Positions 9,633-18,325 of a stretch of 64,000 nucleotides of DNA are shown here, piece after piece. The notes under the pieces are model-generated. The model was given only the letters and a program-made list of their open reading frames with translations, was not told where the DNA came from and made no database searches. A program made the position numbers and the translations under genes. The stretch is taken from contig NZ_JAHUWT010000003.1 in assembly GCF_019218885.1 (NCBI RefSeq), positions 434,001-498,000 of the forward strand. The letters are read 5' to 3'. The stretch comes from Bordetella sp. BOR01. Lineage in GTDB: Bacteria; Pseudomonadota; Gammaproteobacteria; Burkholderiales; Burkholderiaceae_B. Numbering within the stretch: the first letter of the stretch is position 1; each line of letters opens with the position of its first letter.

Positions 9633-11759
9633 TCAAGCCTGGGAGGCCGGAAGCACCTTTTCGTGCGACAGTGGCTCGTTGGCGATGGCGCGGCGGTCCA
9701 GCAGCGGGGCAACCGTCCAGTATCCGTGCGCATTGCCATGCCGCGCGCCGTAATGGCGCAGGCGCTCGCGGATATGCCGCAGGCCGATGCGATCGGCCAT
9801 GAAGATCGGGCCGCCACGATAATCCGGGAACCCGTAGCCATGCGTCCAGACGATGTCGATATCGCCGGGCCGGTAGGCAATGCCTTCATCCAGGATGCGC
9901 GCGCCTTCGTTGATAAGGGGATACAGGCAGCGTTCGACGATTTCTTCGTCGTCGATGCGCTCGCGCCGCGCGATGCCATGCCGGGCGGCCAGCGCCTGGC
10001 ACAGGGCATCGACCTCGGGGTCGTCGACCGGGCTGCGGCCTTCATGGCGGTAATAACCGCGGCCGGCCTTCTGGCCCATGCGGCCGTGCTCGAACAGCTT
10101 GCCCACCACGGCGCGATAGGACGGATCGTCAGGCAGCATGCCGGTCTTGCCTTGCTCGAGCACGATCTTGGCGGCCACATCGGTACCGGCCATGTCCAGC
10201 ATGCGGCACGGCCCCATGGCCAGCCCCGCCGCTTCGATGGCGCGGTCGATCTGGCGCGGCGTTGCGCCTTCCATCAACAGGAAATCCGCTTCGCGCAAAT
10301 AGCTTTCCAGCATGCGGTTGCCGATGAACCCGTAGCAGACGCCCGACACGACTGCGGTCTTGCGGATGGTCTTGGCCAGTTTCATGACAGTGGCCAGCAC
10401 ATCCGTGGCGGTATCCCTGCCACGCACCACTTCCAGCAGCCGCATGACGTGCGCAGGGCTGAAAAAATGCATGCCCAGGAAATCGGCGGGCCGGCCGCTT
10501 GCCGCTGCCAGTTCGTCCACATCGAGCGTCGAAGTGTTGGTGGCCAGAATGGCGCCGGGCTTGCACAACTGGCCCAGCTTGCGGCAAACCTGCTGCTTGA
10601 CTTCCATGTTCTCGAAGACCGCCTCGATCACCAGGTCGCAGTCGGCCATCGCGGCATCGTCCAGCGTGGGCCGCAGCAGCGCCAGGGCGGCATCGGCCCG
10701 GGCTTGGCTGAGCCGGCCCTTGGCGACCTGCCCCTGGTAGGTGGCGCGGATCTGTTCAACGCCCCGCTCCAGCGCCTCGGCGCTGGTTTCCAGCAATACC
10801 GATGCCATGCCGGCATTCAGGAAGTTCATGATGATGCCCCGGCCCATGGTCCCGGCCCCGACCACGCCGATCTTCTCGACAGGCCGCAGGGCGAGTTGCG
10901 CCGGCAGGCCGGGCAACTTGGCCGCTTCGCGCTCGGCGAAGAACAAGTGGCACAGCGCCCGCGAAGTCTCTGAGGCACGGCATTGCTCGAACAGGCGCCG
11001 CTCTTCGTGCCGCCCTTCTTCGAAGGGCAAGTCCAAGGCCGCCTGGATGCATTGCACGATGGCCAGCCGCGCGGGATACGCGCCGTGCTTGCCCGCATCC
11101 GCCAGCGCGGCCTGCAGCGCCGGCGCGTCCAGCCCGCCCGCGACGACGGTGCGGGCCCGCGTGGGACGCGCCGGCGCTGCGTCGCGCAGCAAGTCTTGCG
11201 CGTATTGCAGGCCGGCCGTTCTGGCATCATGCTCGGACAGGCGGTCGACCAGCCCCGCCTGCAGCGCGGCCTGGGCATCTATCGGCTTCCCGCTCGATAT
11301 CATGTCCAGCGCCATGGCCGCTCCCACCAGGCGCGGCAAGCGCTGGGTACCGCCGGCGCCGGGCAGGATGCCCAGCTTTACCTCGGGCAACCCCATGGTG
11401 CTGTGCGTATGGGCCACCCGGTAATGGCAGGCCAGGGCCAGTTCCAGCCCGCCACCCAGCGCCATGCCGTGAATCGAGCAGATCACTGGCTTGGCCAGCG
11501 ATTCCAGGGCATCCATCACGGGGTTGAAAGCGTCGCCCTCGCCTGGCGCCCTGTCGAGCTCGGCGATATCGGCACCGCATACGAAGCTGCGGCCAGCCCC
11601 ATACAGCACGACCGCCCGGCAATCGGCGCGGGCACCTGCCTGGGCGATGCAGTCGCGCAGTTGCTGCAATACCGAGCGCGACAGCGCATTGACGGGCGGG
11701 CTGTCGATCTCGATGAACGCGATCCCGGTTTCGAAGGCAAGTCTTGCGGAATGGGTCAT
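9633..11759 (-). CDS. Bifunctional enoyl-CoA hydratase / 3-hydroxyacyl-CoA dehydrogenase (FadB/FadJ-like)
   Basis: A 708-aa fusion. The N-terminal crotonase domain (about 1-190) has HGMALGGGLELAL and [16 protein letters not shown], including the catalytic Glu. The NAD-binding domain begins at KIGVVGAGTMGRG near residue 300 and HFFSPAHVMRLLEVV follows, then two C-terminal dehydrogenase domains. It does hydration and oxidation in beta-oxidation. The start at 11759 overlaps the stop of the acyl-CoA ligase by four bases (ATGA), showing translational coupling. Unlike classical FadB, no partner thiolase subunit is fused, but a thiolase gene follows. Confidence 0.93.
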   Translation of the reverse strand: MTHSARLAFETGIAFIEIDSPPVNALSRSVLQQLRDCIAQAGARADCRAVVLYGAGRSFVCGADIAELDRAPGEGDAFNPVMDALESLAKPVICSIHGMALGGGLELALACHYRVAHTHSTMGLPEVKLGILPGAGGTQRLPRLVGAAMALDMISSGKPIDAQAALQAGLVDRLSEHDARTAGLQYAQDLLRDAAPARPTRARTVVAGGLDAPALQAALADAGKHGAYPARLAIVQCIQAALDLPFEEGRHEERRLFEQCRASETSRALCHLFFAEREAAKLPGLPAQLALRPVEKIGVVGAGTMGRGIIMNFLNAGMASVLLETSAEALERGVEQIRATYQGQVAKGRLSQARADAALALLRPTLDDAAMADCDLVIEAVFENMEVKQQVCRKLGQLCKPGAILATNTSTLDVDELAAASGRPADFLGMHFFSPAHVMRLLEVVRGRDTATDVLATVMKLAKTIRKTAVVSGVCYGFIGNRMLESYLREADFLLMEGATPRQIDRAIEAAGLAMGPCRMLDMAGTDVAAKIVLEQGKTGMLPDDPSYRAVVGKLFEHGRMGQKAGRGYYRHEGRSPVDDPEVDALCQALAARHGIARRERIDDEEIVERCLYPLINEGARILDEGIAYRPGDIDIVWTHGYGFPDYRGGPIFMADRIGLRHIRERLRHYGARHGNAHGYWTVAPLLDRRAIANEPLSHEKVLPASQA

Positions 11760-13405
11760 GGTGCTTTGGCGGGATGGATGGCGGGCGTATTGATGAGGTA
11801 GTCGCCAAACTGCTGGCGCAGGGCGGCCTTGTTGAGCTTGCCGGTAGCGGTATGCGGAATGATTTCGACGAACAGGATGTCGTCGGGTAGCCACCACTTC
11901 GCCATCCGCGGGGCCAGATACTCGTACAGCGCGGCCTTGTCCAGCGAGACTGCCGGCTTGAGCACCACGAACAGCAACGGGCGCTCATCCCATTTTTCAT
12001 GGCGCGCGCCAATCACGGCGGCCTCTTGCACGTCGGGATGCGTCATCACCGCGTGCTCCATATCGATGGACGATATCCATTCGCCGCCCGACTTGACCAG
12101 GTCCTTGGCCCGATCGCTCAGGCGGATATAGCCCAGCGGGTCGATGGCGGCAATATCGCCGGTATCCAGGTAGCCATCCGGGGTGACGGCGTCGACACCC
12201 TGGTTGAAGTAGGCCTGCACGATGCACGGCCCGCGCACCTGCAAGTGGCCGATGTGCTTGCCGTCACGCGGCTGGTCGGCCGCTTCGGCGTCGACAATAC
12301 GTGTTTCCACAAGGAACGGAGGGCGCCCCTGGCTTTGCAGCAGATGCACGCGCTCATCCCCATCCAGGTGGCAGTTTTCTACGCGCAGCGTGCAGATCGA
12401 ACCCAGCGGGCCCATTTCGGTCATGCCGTACGACGAACGTACCTCGGCGCCATGCTCTTGATTCAAGGCGTCCAGAATGGGCCGCGGGCATGGCGACCCG
12501 CCGACGTAGACGCGTTTCAGATCGGTCAGGCGGATCGCCTGCTTGTGCAGGTGGTCCAGCACAGTCTGCCAGATGGTCGGCACGCCGCCGGTGACGGTGA
12601 CGCGTTCGTTGACCAGCAGGTCTGCCACCGAAGCGCCGTCCAGGTGTTGGCCTGCGAACACCAGGCCGGCGCCGGTCATGGGCGCCGAAAAAGGCCAGGT
12701 CCAGCCATTGGCGTGGCACATGGGCACCACCAGCAGCACGTTGTCGCGGGCCGAGAATCCGTACATGTCCGGCGCGCAGCCCGTCAGCGACATCAAGACA
12801 ATGGATCGGTGCGAATACAGCACCCCTTTGGGATTGCCCGTCGTACCCGAGGTGTAGGTCAGCGCGGCGGCGGTGTTCTCGTCGAAATCCGTCCAGGCAA
12901 AATCCGCGTCGGTATCGCCCAGCCAGGCGCTGAACGAGATCGCATTGGGCAATTCGGTAGCCGGCATCTGCGCATCGTCGGCCAGGATGATATAGCGGCG
13001 CACGCTGGGAAGCTGGGCGGCCAGCGGTTCCAGCAGCGCAACGAAAGCAGGGTCGACGAAGATCAGCTGGTCGGCGGCATCATTGATGATGTGCACGATC
13101 TGTTCGGAAAACAACCGCGGATTGATGGGGTGGTAAACGGCGCCGATGCCGGCGATGCCATACCAGCACTCCATGTGCTGGGCCGTGCTCCATGCCACGG
13201 TGCCGACCCGGTCGCCCGGCTGAATGCCATCGGCGGCCAGGCGCTTCGAGATGCGCCGGGCAGCCTGGCAGACCTGCGCATAATTGCTTTCCTGCAGGCT
13301 GCCGTCGGCCACGCGCGTGACGACGCGCCGCTGTCCGTGCTCGCGCGCGGCGTACTCGATGACCCGCTGGCATAAAAGCGGCCATTGCTGCATTAGGCCA
13401 AACAT
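11756..13405 (-). CDS. Acyl-CoA synthetase (AMP-forming ligase)
   Basis: A 549-aa ANL-superfamily ligase. The P-loop is LTYTSGTTGNPKGV, the aromatic motif SYGMTEMGP, the hinge DRAKDLVKSGGEW, and the catalytic Lys is in TATGKLNKAAL. It activates a carboxylic acid with ATP and CoA in the cytoplasm. It is the first gene of the four-gene leftward operon; the start at 13405 has AGGAGACAACT upstream and lies about 33 bases after the predicted sigma-54 start point. Substrate could be a medium/long-chain or branched acid. Confidence 0.92.
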   Translation of the reverse strand: MFGLMQQWPLLCQRVIEYAAREHGQRRVVTRVADGSLQESNYAQVCQAARRISKRLAADGIQPGDRVGTVAWSTAQHMECWYGIAGIGAVYHPINPRLFSEQIVHIINDAADQLIFVDPAFVALLEPLAAQLPSVRRYIILADDAQMPATELPNAISFSAWLGDTDADFAWTDFDENTAAALTYTSGTTGNPKGVLYSHRSIVLMSLTGCAPDMYGFSARDNVLLVVPMCHANGWTWPFSAPMTGAGLVFAGQHLDGASVADLLVNERVTVTGGVPTIWQTVLDHLHKQAIRLTDLKRVYVGGSPCPRPILDALNQEHGAEVRSSYGMTEMGPLGSICTLRVENCHLDGDERVHLLQSQGRPPFLVETRIVDAEAADQPRDGKHIGHLQVRGPCIVQAYFNQGVDAVTPDGYLDTGDIAAIDPLGYIRLSDRAKDLVKSGGEWISSIDMEHAVMTHPDVQEAAVIGARHEKWDERPLLFVVLKPAVSLDKAALYEYLAPRMAKWWLPDDILFVEIIPHTATGKLNKAALRQQFGDYLINTPAIHPAKAP

Positions 13406-13445
13406 AGTTGTCTCCTGTGCGATCGGATTGCGTACCGAACGGGAA

Positions 13446-13464
13446 TCAAGCAATAAGCATGCCA
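13446..13464 (-). promoter_or_regulatory. Predicted sigma-54 (-24/-12) promoter of the acyl-CoA ligase operon
   Basis: Read on the minus strand this is TGGCATGCTTATTGCTTGA. It has TGGCAT(G) then four bases then TTGCT, matching the consensus TGGCAC-N5-TTGC with correct GG-to-GC spacing. Expected transcription start is near 13438, leaving a leader of about 33 bases to the ATG at 13405. The identical 19 bases recur at 19555-19573 before another acyl-CoA operon. A sigma-54 activator is required; none is encoded in the window. Confidence 0.75.
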
Positions 13465-13547
13465 TGCATGCGACTAGCCGGCCGGCATGGCTGTACGTGT
13501 GCGCCAGGAAATCCCGTCCGGCATCCACTGTATTCAGAACGCGCATC

Positions 13548-13564
13548 TGTCCTTGAAAAGGACA
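13548..13564. promoter_or_regulatory. Inverted repeat TGTCCTT-GAA-AAGGACA
   Basis: A perfect 7+3+7 palindrome about 85-100 bases upstream of the predicted sigma-54 -24 box, the distance range where enhancer-binding proteins usually bind. It could equally be an operator of the divergent SDR gene. The function is inferred from position and symmetry only. Confidence 0.35.
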
Positions 13565-13574
13565 ATGCCGGCCA

Positions 13575-13611
13575 CTGTGTATTCCAGGTCCCCGCCCGCA
13601 AGAATACACAG
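13575..13611. promoter_or_regulatory. Inverted repeat CTGTGTATTC ... GAATACACAG
   Basis: Perfect 10-base arms at 13575-13584 and 13602-13611 separated by 17 bases. A related half-site CACTGTATTC lies at 13526-13535. The array lies 110-150 bases upstream of the sigma-54 promoter and about 100 bases before the SDR start, so it could serve either side. It could bind a dimeric activator or repressor; no protein is identified. Confidence 0.4.
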
Positions 13612-13710
13612 CGGGCTGGCATCGGATTTGCTTTGGGTACATATCGCGCGCCTGGCACCTGGGCGCGCACTTCGCCGCATCGCGGCATTGAGACAACAAG
13701 GACACACGGC

Positions 13711-14487
13711 ATGACTGACGAGCGCATCTTCCGGCTGGACAACAAGGTGGCCATCGTGACAGGAGGCGGCGGCGGCATCGGACGCGCCATCTGCGAACTG
13801 TTCGCCAATGTGGGGGCGCACGTCGCCTGCGTGGACCTGGACGAGCAGGCTGCCGACAGCGCGGCGCGGGCCATCCGGGAATCCGGCGGCCGGGCCGTGG
13901 GGCTGCGCTGCGACGTGGCCAGCGAAACCGAGACCCAGGCCGTGGCAGCCGAGGTCGAGCGCACGCTGGGCCTGCCCACCGTGCTGGTCAACGGTGCGGC
14001 CATGCTGGATCGGTCGGGCACCATCCTGGACATCGGTCCGCAGGAATGGGACCAGGTGATGCGCGTGAACCTGGGCGGTGCCTACATGATGTCGCGCGCC
14101 GCCCTGCCCGGCATGATCCGGGCAGGCGGCGGCGCCATCGTCCATATTGCTTCCATGCATGCGCGCGTGGGACGCGCGGGACGCGTTTCGTATACATCGG
14201 CCAAGGGCGCCATGTTGCAGCTGGCCAAGACCATGGCGGTCGACCATGCGGCCCAGGGCATTCGCGTCAATACCTTGTCGCCCGGCGCGGTCGAGACACG
14301 CCGCATCGCCTTTCGCTATGGCGAAATGCCGGCGGAACAGAAGCGGCAAGCCGAATCCAAGTATTTGCTGAACCGTTTCGCGGCCCCCGCCGAAATCGCC
14401 GCCGCCGCCCTGTTTCTCGCCAGCCCGGCCTCGTCATATATGACGGGCGCGGACCTGCTGGTCGACGGGGGGTACTGCGCTGTGTAG
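13711..14487 (+). CDS. Short-chain dehydrogenase/reductase (SDR)
   Basis: A 258-aa classical SDR. The NAD(P)-binding TGGGGGIG is near residues 17-24, and the catalytic tetrad is Asn120, Ser148, Tyr161 and Lys165 (YTSAK). An acidic Asp42 after the second strand (CVDLDE) suggests NAD rather than NADP. The ATG at 13711 follows AAGGACAC; upstream in-frame codons lack support. It is divergent from the acyl-CoA ligase operon and may share its regulatory region; the hydroxy/keto substrate is unknown. Confidence 0.9.
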   Translation: MTDERIFRLDNKVAIVTGGGGGIGRAICELFANVGAHVACVDLDEQAADSAARAIRESGGRAVGLRCDVASETETQAVAAEVERTLGLPTVLVNGAAMLDRSGTILDIGPQEWDQVMRVNLGGAYMMSRAALPGMIRAGGGAIVHIASMHARVGRAGRVSYTSAKGAMLQLAKTMAVDHAAQGIRVNTLSPGAVETRRIAFRYGEMPAEQKRQAESKYLLNRFAAPAEIAAAALFLASPASSYMTGADLLVDGGYCAV

Positions 14488-14490
14488 AAG

Positions 14491-14581
14491 GGCCCACCCC
14501 CGAGCGCTTCGCGCTCCCCCCTCAAGGGGCGACGCTGGCGGACCGGCAGAGCCGGCTCCGCGGCGTCCCCGATCGGGGGGC
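14491..14581. repeat. Hairpin-rich GC element downstream of the SDR gene
   Basis: Four consecutive short palindromes: GAGCGC-TTC-GCGCTC (14502-14516), CCCC-TCAA-GGGG (14518-14529), CCGGC-AGA-GCCGG (14543-14555) and CCCCGATCGGGG (14567-14578). It starts a few bases after the SDR stop codon. It resembles the terminator-like hairpin repeats common in Burkholderiales intergenic DNA; that recognition is from memory. A likely role is ending or protecting the SDR transcript. Confidence 0.5.
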
Positions 14582-14623
14582 GCCTGTTTCGTGCGGCGCG
14601 TGTGGTGCTTGGCGCGGTATTGC

Positions 14624-14714
14624 CAGGTGTCAGGCTCCGCAGGTGCCTGACACCATGGTGTGCCACCACTGTCTCAGTCGTAAGGTGTCAGGCACCTGCG
14701 GAGCCTGACACCTG
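14624..14714. repeat. 91-base palindromic element, copy 1
   Basis: Two perfectly complementary 31-base arms (14624-14654 and 14684-14714) flank a 29-base core (14655-14683). The arms begin CAGGTGTCAGGCTCC. The core contains CTGTCTCAGTCG and, reverse-complemented, matches the core of the copy at 26720. It lies between convergent genes (SDR and Bug receptor), where its RNA hairpin could end transcripts from both sides. Confidence 0.85.
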
Positions 14715-14747
14715 AGGCTGCCTGAAGCTTGAGGCAACGCCGTGGCC

Positions 14748-15740
14748 TCAGTCCGTCTTCGGAATGCCCAGGTCCTTGACGGCATGGATGTACTGGTCGC
14801 GCTGCGTGCGCACGAATTCGGTCAGCTCGGGCACTGTCATGGGCGTATAGGACAGCCCGGCCTGGTACATCTTCTGCTTGACGTCTTCATCTTCGAAAGC
14901 GGCGCTGAAGGCCTTGTGCAGCGGTGCCACGATCGACGCGTCCATACCAGCGGGCCCGAAGATGCCCAGCCAGCCGCCGCCCGGCGAGAACGGCACCTCG
15001 GACAGGCCGCTTTCTTTCATGGTGGGCACGTCGGGCATCAAAGGCGTGCGCTCGGGCAGCGTGGTCACCAGCGCCTTGATCTTGCCTTCCTTGACGTAAG
15101 GCAGCGCAGCCGTGGTGCCGAAGAACGCCTGCACGCGGCCCGGCAGCAGGTCGTTGATGACGGCGGTTTCGCCCCGGTACGCGACATGCTGCATTTCCAG
15201 CCCGTATTCCTTGTTCATGTAGGCAAATGTCAGCCGACCCTGGTTGTTGCCTGTGCCGTAGTTGTATTTGTTCGGGTTCTTCTTCACTTCCTGCATGAAC
15301 TCGGCCATGTTGTTGGCAGGAAAGTCGGCGGGCGTATACAGGAAGAACGAGAAATCGACCGAGCCCGCCACCGGCGTGAACGCCTTGACCGGGTCGAACG
15401 GCGGGTTGTTGCGCAACGCCGGCACGATCATCATCGACCCCGCGCCGCCCCACAACAGCCGATAACCATCGGGCTGCGCACGCATCACATCGGTGGAGCC
15501 GATCAGCCCTTCGGCGCCGGGCTTGCTTTCCACGACGACGGGTTGGCCCAGCTGCCTGGCGGCGGCCGAGGCAATCGAGCGCACGATGGTGTCGGCGGCT
15601 CCGCCGGCCAGGTAGGGCGACACCAGCGTCACCGGACGGTTGGGGTAAGTCTCGGCCGCGGCCGCCTGCATGCCGGGCAAGGCCAGCGTGGCCCCGGCCA
15701 GCACCATGGGCGCCCCGATTCGTTTCAGAAGGGTGTACAT
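14748..15740 (-). CDS. Bug-family tripartite tricarboxylate transporter receptor
   Basis: A 330-aa periplasmic receptor. A signal peptide (MYTLLKRIGAPMVLAGATLA, AAA cleavage region) is followed by YPNRPVTLVSPYLAGGAADT, the Bug ligand-loop hallmark. Bug proteins bind carboxylates and related small acids; in Bordetella-like genomes most are orphans without adjacent membrane subunits, as here. It is the last gene of the leftward acyl-CoA dehydrogenase operon, which suggests it captures the acid catabolised by that operon. AAGGAG lies before the ATG. Confidence 0.92.
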   Translation of the reverse strand: MYTLLKRIGAPMVLAGATLALPGMQAAAAETYPNRPVTLVSPYLAGGAADTIVRSIASAAARQLGQPVVVESKPGAEGLIGSTDVMRAQPDGYRLLWGGAGSMMIVPALRNNPPFDPVKAFTPVAGSVDFSFFLYTPADFPANNMAEFMQEVKKNPNKYNYGTGNNQGRLTFAYMNKEYGLEMQHVAYRGETAVINDLLPGRVQAFFGTTAALPYVKEGKIKALVTTLPERTPLMPDVPTMKESGLSEVPFSPGGGWLGIFGPAGMDASIVAPLHKAFSAAFEDEDVKQKMYQAGLSYTPMTVPELTEFVRTQRDQYIHAVKDLGIPKTD

Positions 15741-15804
15741 ATTGAGTCTCCTTGTGGATATGTTGTCGAAAAGTTCCGGGCGCGCTTCATTGCGCGCCGG
15801 AACC

Positions 15805-16731
15805 TCAGGAATCGCTGCGGTCCGCCGCCGCGCGACCATCCTGGCGGGCGATGAACTCGAAGATGCGGGACAAGTCCTGCTCGCCGTAGCCGGCTGCAGC
15901 CGCCTGCTCCCAGACTTGCAGCACCCCGGCGGACGCCAGGCTGGCGGTGCCGAGCTGGCGCGCTTGCTGGATAGCCAGCGCCACATCCTTGTGCAGGATT
16001 TCCAGCTTGGCGCCGGTATGGAATGCCCCGCTAAGGACCTGCGCAGGCAAGGTCTCTTCCGTGGCGCGGCTGCGTCCGGTACTGACGTTGATCACGTCCA
16101 GCGCCACGCTCAGGTCTATGCCCACGGCCGCGGTCATTTGCAGCATTTCGCTGGAAATGGTCAGCGCCGCCGCGTTCATCAGGTTGTTGGCCAGCTTCAG
16201 CACCTGGGACTGGCCCGGCTGATCGCCCACATGAAAGAGTTTGTCAGCCATGACGGACAACACGGGCCTGGCCTCTTCGAATGCCGCGGCCGACGATGCG
16301 ACGAAACACGACAACCGGCCGCTGGCCTCGCCCCGCGGGCCGCCGCTGACCGGGGTATCCAGCACTTGGATGCCGCGTTGCTGCATGCGCAATGCGATGG
16401 CTTGCAGAGTGGCCTGGCCGATCGTCGATGTTTCGGCGTGCCAGCGGATGCGCGATCCGTGGATAAGCCCATGTTCGCCCAGGGCCACCTGTTCGCTGAC
16501 GGCCGGGGAAGGCAGGCAGGTCAATACTCCTTCTGCCATGGACGCCACGGCCTCGGGCGTATCTGCCACCTGGGCCCCACCGTCGATAAAGGGCTGCAAG
16601 GCGGCGGGATTGCGGTCGCACACGACCAGCGCAATGCCCGCGCGCAGCAGGCGCAGCGCCATGGGCCGTCCCATGTCACCCAAGCCAATGAACCCGATTG
16701 GCGCGCGCACGGACGAGGAAGCTGAAGTCAC
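15805..16731 (-). CDS. NAD(P)-dependent beta-hydroxyacid dehydrogenase (3-hydroxyisobutyrate dehydrogenase family)
   Basis: A 308-aa oxidoreductase. The dinucleotide site is GFIGLGDMGRPMA, the substrate-binding motif DTPVSGGPRGEASG, and the catalytic Lys is in KLANNLMN. The family oxidises 3-hydroxyisobutyrate, tartronate semialdehyde and related acids. Start is GTG at 16731 with GAGG six bases upstream, 12 bases after the preceding gene. Placement between a CMD-like protein and the Bug receptor fits a small-acid catabolic route, but the exact substrate is unknown. Confidence 0.88.
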   Translation of the reverse strand: MTSASSSVRAPIGFIGLGDMGRPMALRLLRAGIALVVCDRNPAALQPFIDGGAQVADTPEAVASMAEGVLTCLPSPAVSEQVALGEHGLIHGSRIRWHAETSTIGQATLQAIALRMQQRGIQVLDTPVSGGPRGEASGRLSCFVASSAAAFEEARPVLSVMADKLFHVGDQPGQSQVLKLANNLMNAAALTISSEMLQMTAAVGIDLSVALDVINVSTGRSRATEETLPAQVLSGAFHTGAKLEILHKDVALAIQQARQLGTASLASAGVLQVWEQAAAAGYGEQDLSRIFEFIARQDGRAAADRSDS

Positions 16732-16743
16732 GGCTCGCCTCGC

Positions 16744-17157
16744 TTATTTCTCGTCCAGCACCGAAAGGTCCACGTGTTCTTCCTTGAGCACGCGGCGGGC
16801 AATGGCAAAGCAATCGCGACCGATCGCCACGCCGCAGTACATGCCGATGTGCAGCAACACCTCGCGCAGCTGGATCAGCGGCACGCCCGTGCGCTTGAGC
16901 GCAATGCGGAAATGCAGCTCGAACTCTTCCATGCGATGCATGCCGGCCAGCATGGCCAGGTTGATCAGGCTCATTTGCTTGTGCTCGAGAATGCCGCGCG
17001 CCCAGGTTCGTCCCCAGACCTGGTTGTTCAGATACAGTTGCCATTCGTGATCGAAAGCGGTCTTGCTGGCAAGCATCGGATCGACGTATTCGTCGCCAAT
17101 GATGGTGCGCCGGGTCTTGTCGCCGATCTCGGTGAATCCTTCGGTGTTCTGCGTCAC
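16744..17157 (-). CDS. Carboxymuconolactone decarboxylase-family protein
   Basis: A 137-aa all-helical protein of the CMD family. The conserved block LREVLLHIGMYCGVAIGRDCFAIA carries the His found in gamma-carboxymuconolactone decarboxylases; no CxxC pair is present, so it is not an AhpD-type peroxidase reductase. PcaC acts in protocatechuate breakdown, but no other pca gene is here, so the true reaction is uncertain. It is the third gene of the acyl-CoA dehydrogenase operon. Confidence 0.85.
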   Translation of the reverse strand: MTQNTEGFTEIGDKTRRTIIGDEYVDPMLASKTAFDHEWQLYLNNQVWGRTWARGILEHKQMSLINLAMLAGMHRMEEFELHFRIALKRTGVPLIQLREVLLHIGMYCGVAIGRDCFAIARRVLKEEHVDLSVLDEK

Positions 17158-17176
17158 AGTGTTCTCCTGTCAGTGC

Positions 17177-18316
17177 TCAGTCTTGTCCGGCCTCGGGATC
17201 GAAGCCGGGTTGCCGCATGAAGCGGCCGAGGTGATGGCCGGTGTCGCCGAACTGCTTGGCGATCAGCGTGCCGCGCCTGAAGTAATGCGATACCGGCAGC
17301 TCGTCGGTCAGGCCGATGCCGCCGTGAAGATGCACGGCTTGCTCGCCGATGAAGCGCAACGCCTTGTTGACCTTGACCTTGGCCGCCGATACGGCGCGGC
17401 GCTGCTCCGGCGACCCGGCATGCCGCAGGCGGGCAGCGGCCAGCATGGTCAGCACGCGCGCTTGCTCGAATTCCATGTACATGTCGGCGCAGCGGTGCTG
17501 CAGTGCCTGGAATGTTCCCAATGGCACGCCGAACTGCTTGCGCGTCTTCAGGTAATCGAAGGTGGCCTGGTTCAACGCCTGCATGACGCCCAGCCCTTCG
17601 GCGCACAGCGCCATGGCGGCCATATCCTGGGCCCGCCCCAGCGTTGCCTGGCCATCGGCCGGCAATGCGGCCGCGGCCGGCACGAACACCTGCTGCAATA
17701 CCAGATCGGCGGCCCGCTGGCCGTCGATGCTGCGGTACGCCGTCAAGCCGACGCCTTCTGACTTCGCCGGCACGCAGAACAGCGCCACCTCGGTTGCGCC
17801 GTCCGGCCTGGCCATGCGGGCTGACACAATAAGCAGGTCCGCCGTGGCGCCGTGGGTGACCAGGTGCTTGCGTCCATCCAGGCGGTAGCCGCCCTCGACA
17901 GCCGTGGCCGTGGTGGCGATGGCAGACAGGTCATAGCGCGCGTCGCGCTCGAAGAACGCGCACGATACGCGGTTGGTACCTGCGCCGATAGCGGCCAGCA
18001 GCGCGCTATCGGCGCCGGCCTGCTTCAGCACATCGATGCCGACCAGCGTGTCCAGCACCGGCTCGACGACCAGATGGCGGCCCATTTCCTGCATGACCAG
18101 CATCAGGTCGACACTATCGCCGTCGAAGCCGTCCGCCGCGTCCGGCGCGGTGATGGCGAACACACCCAGTTCCGCCAACTGGCGCCAGTCTTCCTGGCAA
18201 ATACCGGCCTGCCGCGCGACGACATCGACACGATGCTCGAAGGTGTAGTGTTTCTGCAGCCAGCGGCTTAGCGCATCGGCGAACTGTTGCTGCTCGTCGG
18301 TGTAGTCGAAATGCAT
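17177..18316 (-). CDS. Acyl-CoA dehydrogenase (379 aa)
   Basis: An FAD-dependent acyl-CoA dehydrogenase. The N-terminus FDYTDEQQQFADALSRWLQKHY and the C-terminal QAVHLHGGIGLTDELPVSHYFRR (adenine/FAD contact and helix) match the family. The usual catalytic base region is less obvious than in its neighbour, so it may act as one half of a heteromeric enzyme. Paired dehydrogenases of this type occur in steroid and branched-acid degradation; 9 bases separate the pair. The pairing as a heteromer is inference. Confidence 0.9.
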   Translation of the reverse strand: MHFDYTDEQQQFADALSRWLQKHYTFEHRVDVVARQAGICQEDWRQLAELGVFAITAPDAADGFDGDSVDLMLVMQEMGRHLVVEPVLDTLVGIDVLKQAGADSALLAAIGAGTNRVSCAFFERDARYDLSAIATTATAVEGGYRLDGRKHLVTHGATADLLIVSARMARPDGATEVALFCVPAKSEGVGLTAYRSIDGQRAADLVLQQVFVPAAAALPADGQATLGRAQDMAAMALCAEGLGVMQALNQATFDYLKTRKQFGVPLGTFQALQHRCADMYMEFEQARVLTMLAAARLRHAGSPEQRRAVSAAKVKVNKALRFIGEQAVHLHGGIGLTDELPVSHYFRRGTLIAKQFGDTGHHLGRFMRQPGFDPEAGQD

Positions 18317-18325
18317 GAATGTCTC

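Larger units (their letters stand above)
13406..13710. other. Divergent intergenic region with sigma-54 promoter and inverted repeats
   Basis: A 305-base gap between the leftward acyl-CoA ligase operon and the rightward SDR gene. It holds a -24/-12 promoter at 13446-13464, a TGTCCTT/AAGGACA inverted repeat at 13548-13564, and a 10-base inverted repeat with arms at 13575-13584 and 13602-13611. The frame of the SDR gene is open across most of it, but it has no ribosome site or domain match and is more likely non-coding. Confidence 0.6.

Noticed and set aside
13408-13710. N-terminal extension of the SDR gene
   Set aside because: The frame is open, but it carries the sigma-54 promoter and operator-like repeats, lacks a ribosome site, and the SDR fold begins right after the ATG at 13711.
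14624-14714. Palindromic element read as an insertion sequence
   Set aside because: Only 91 bases, with no room for a transposase and no target duplication that I can confirm.
16744-17157. A protocatechuate (pca) pathway
   Set aside because: Only a carboxymuconolactone-decarboxylase-like protein is present; no cycloisomerase, dioxygenase or hydrolase of that route.
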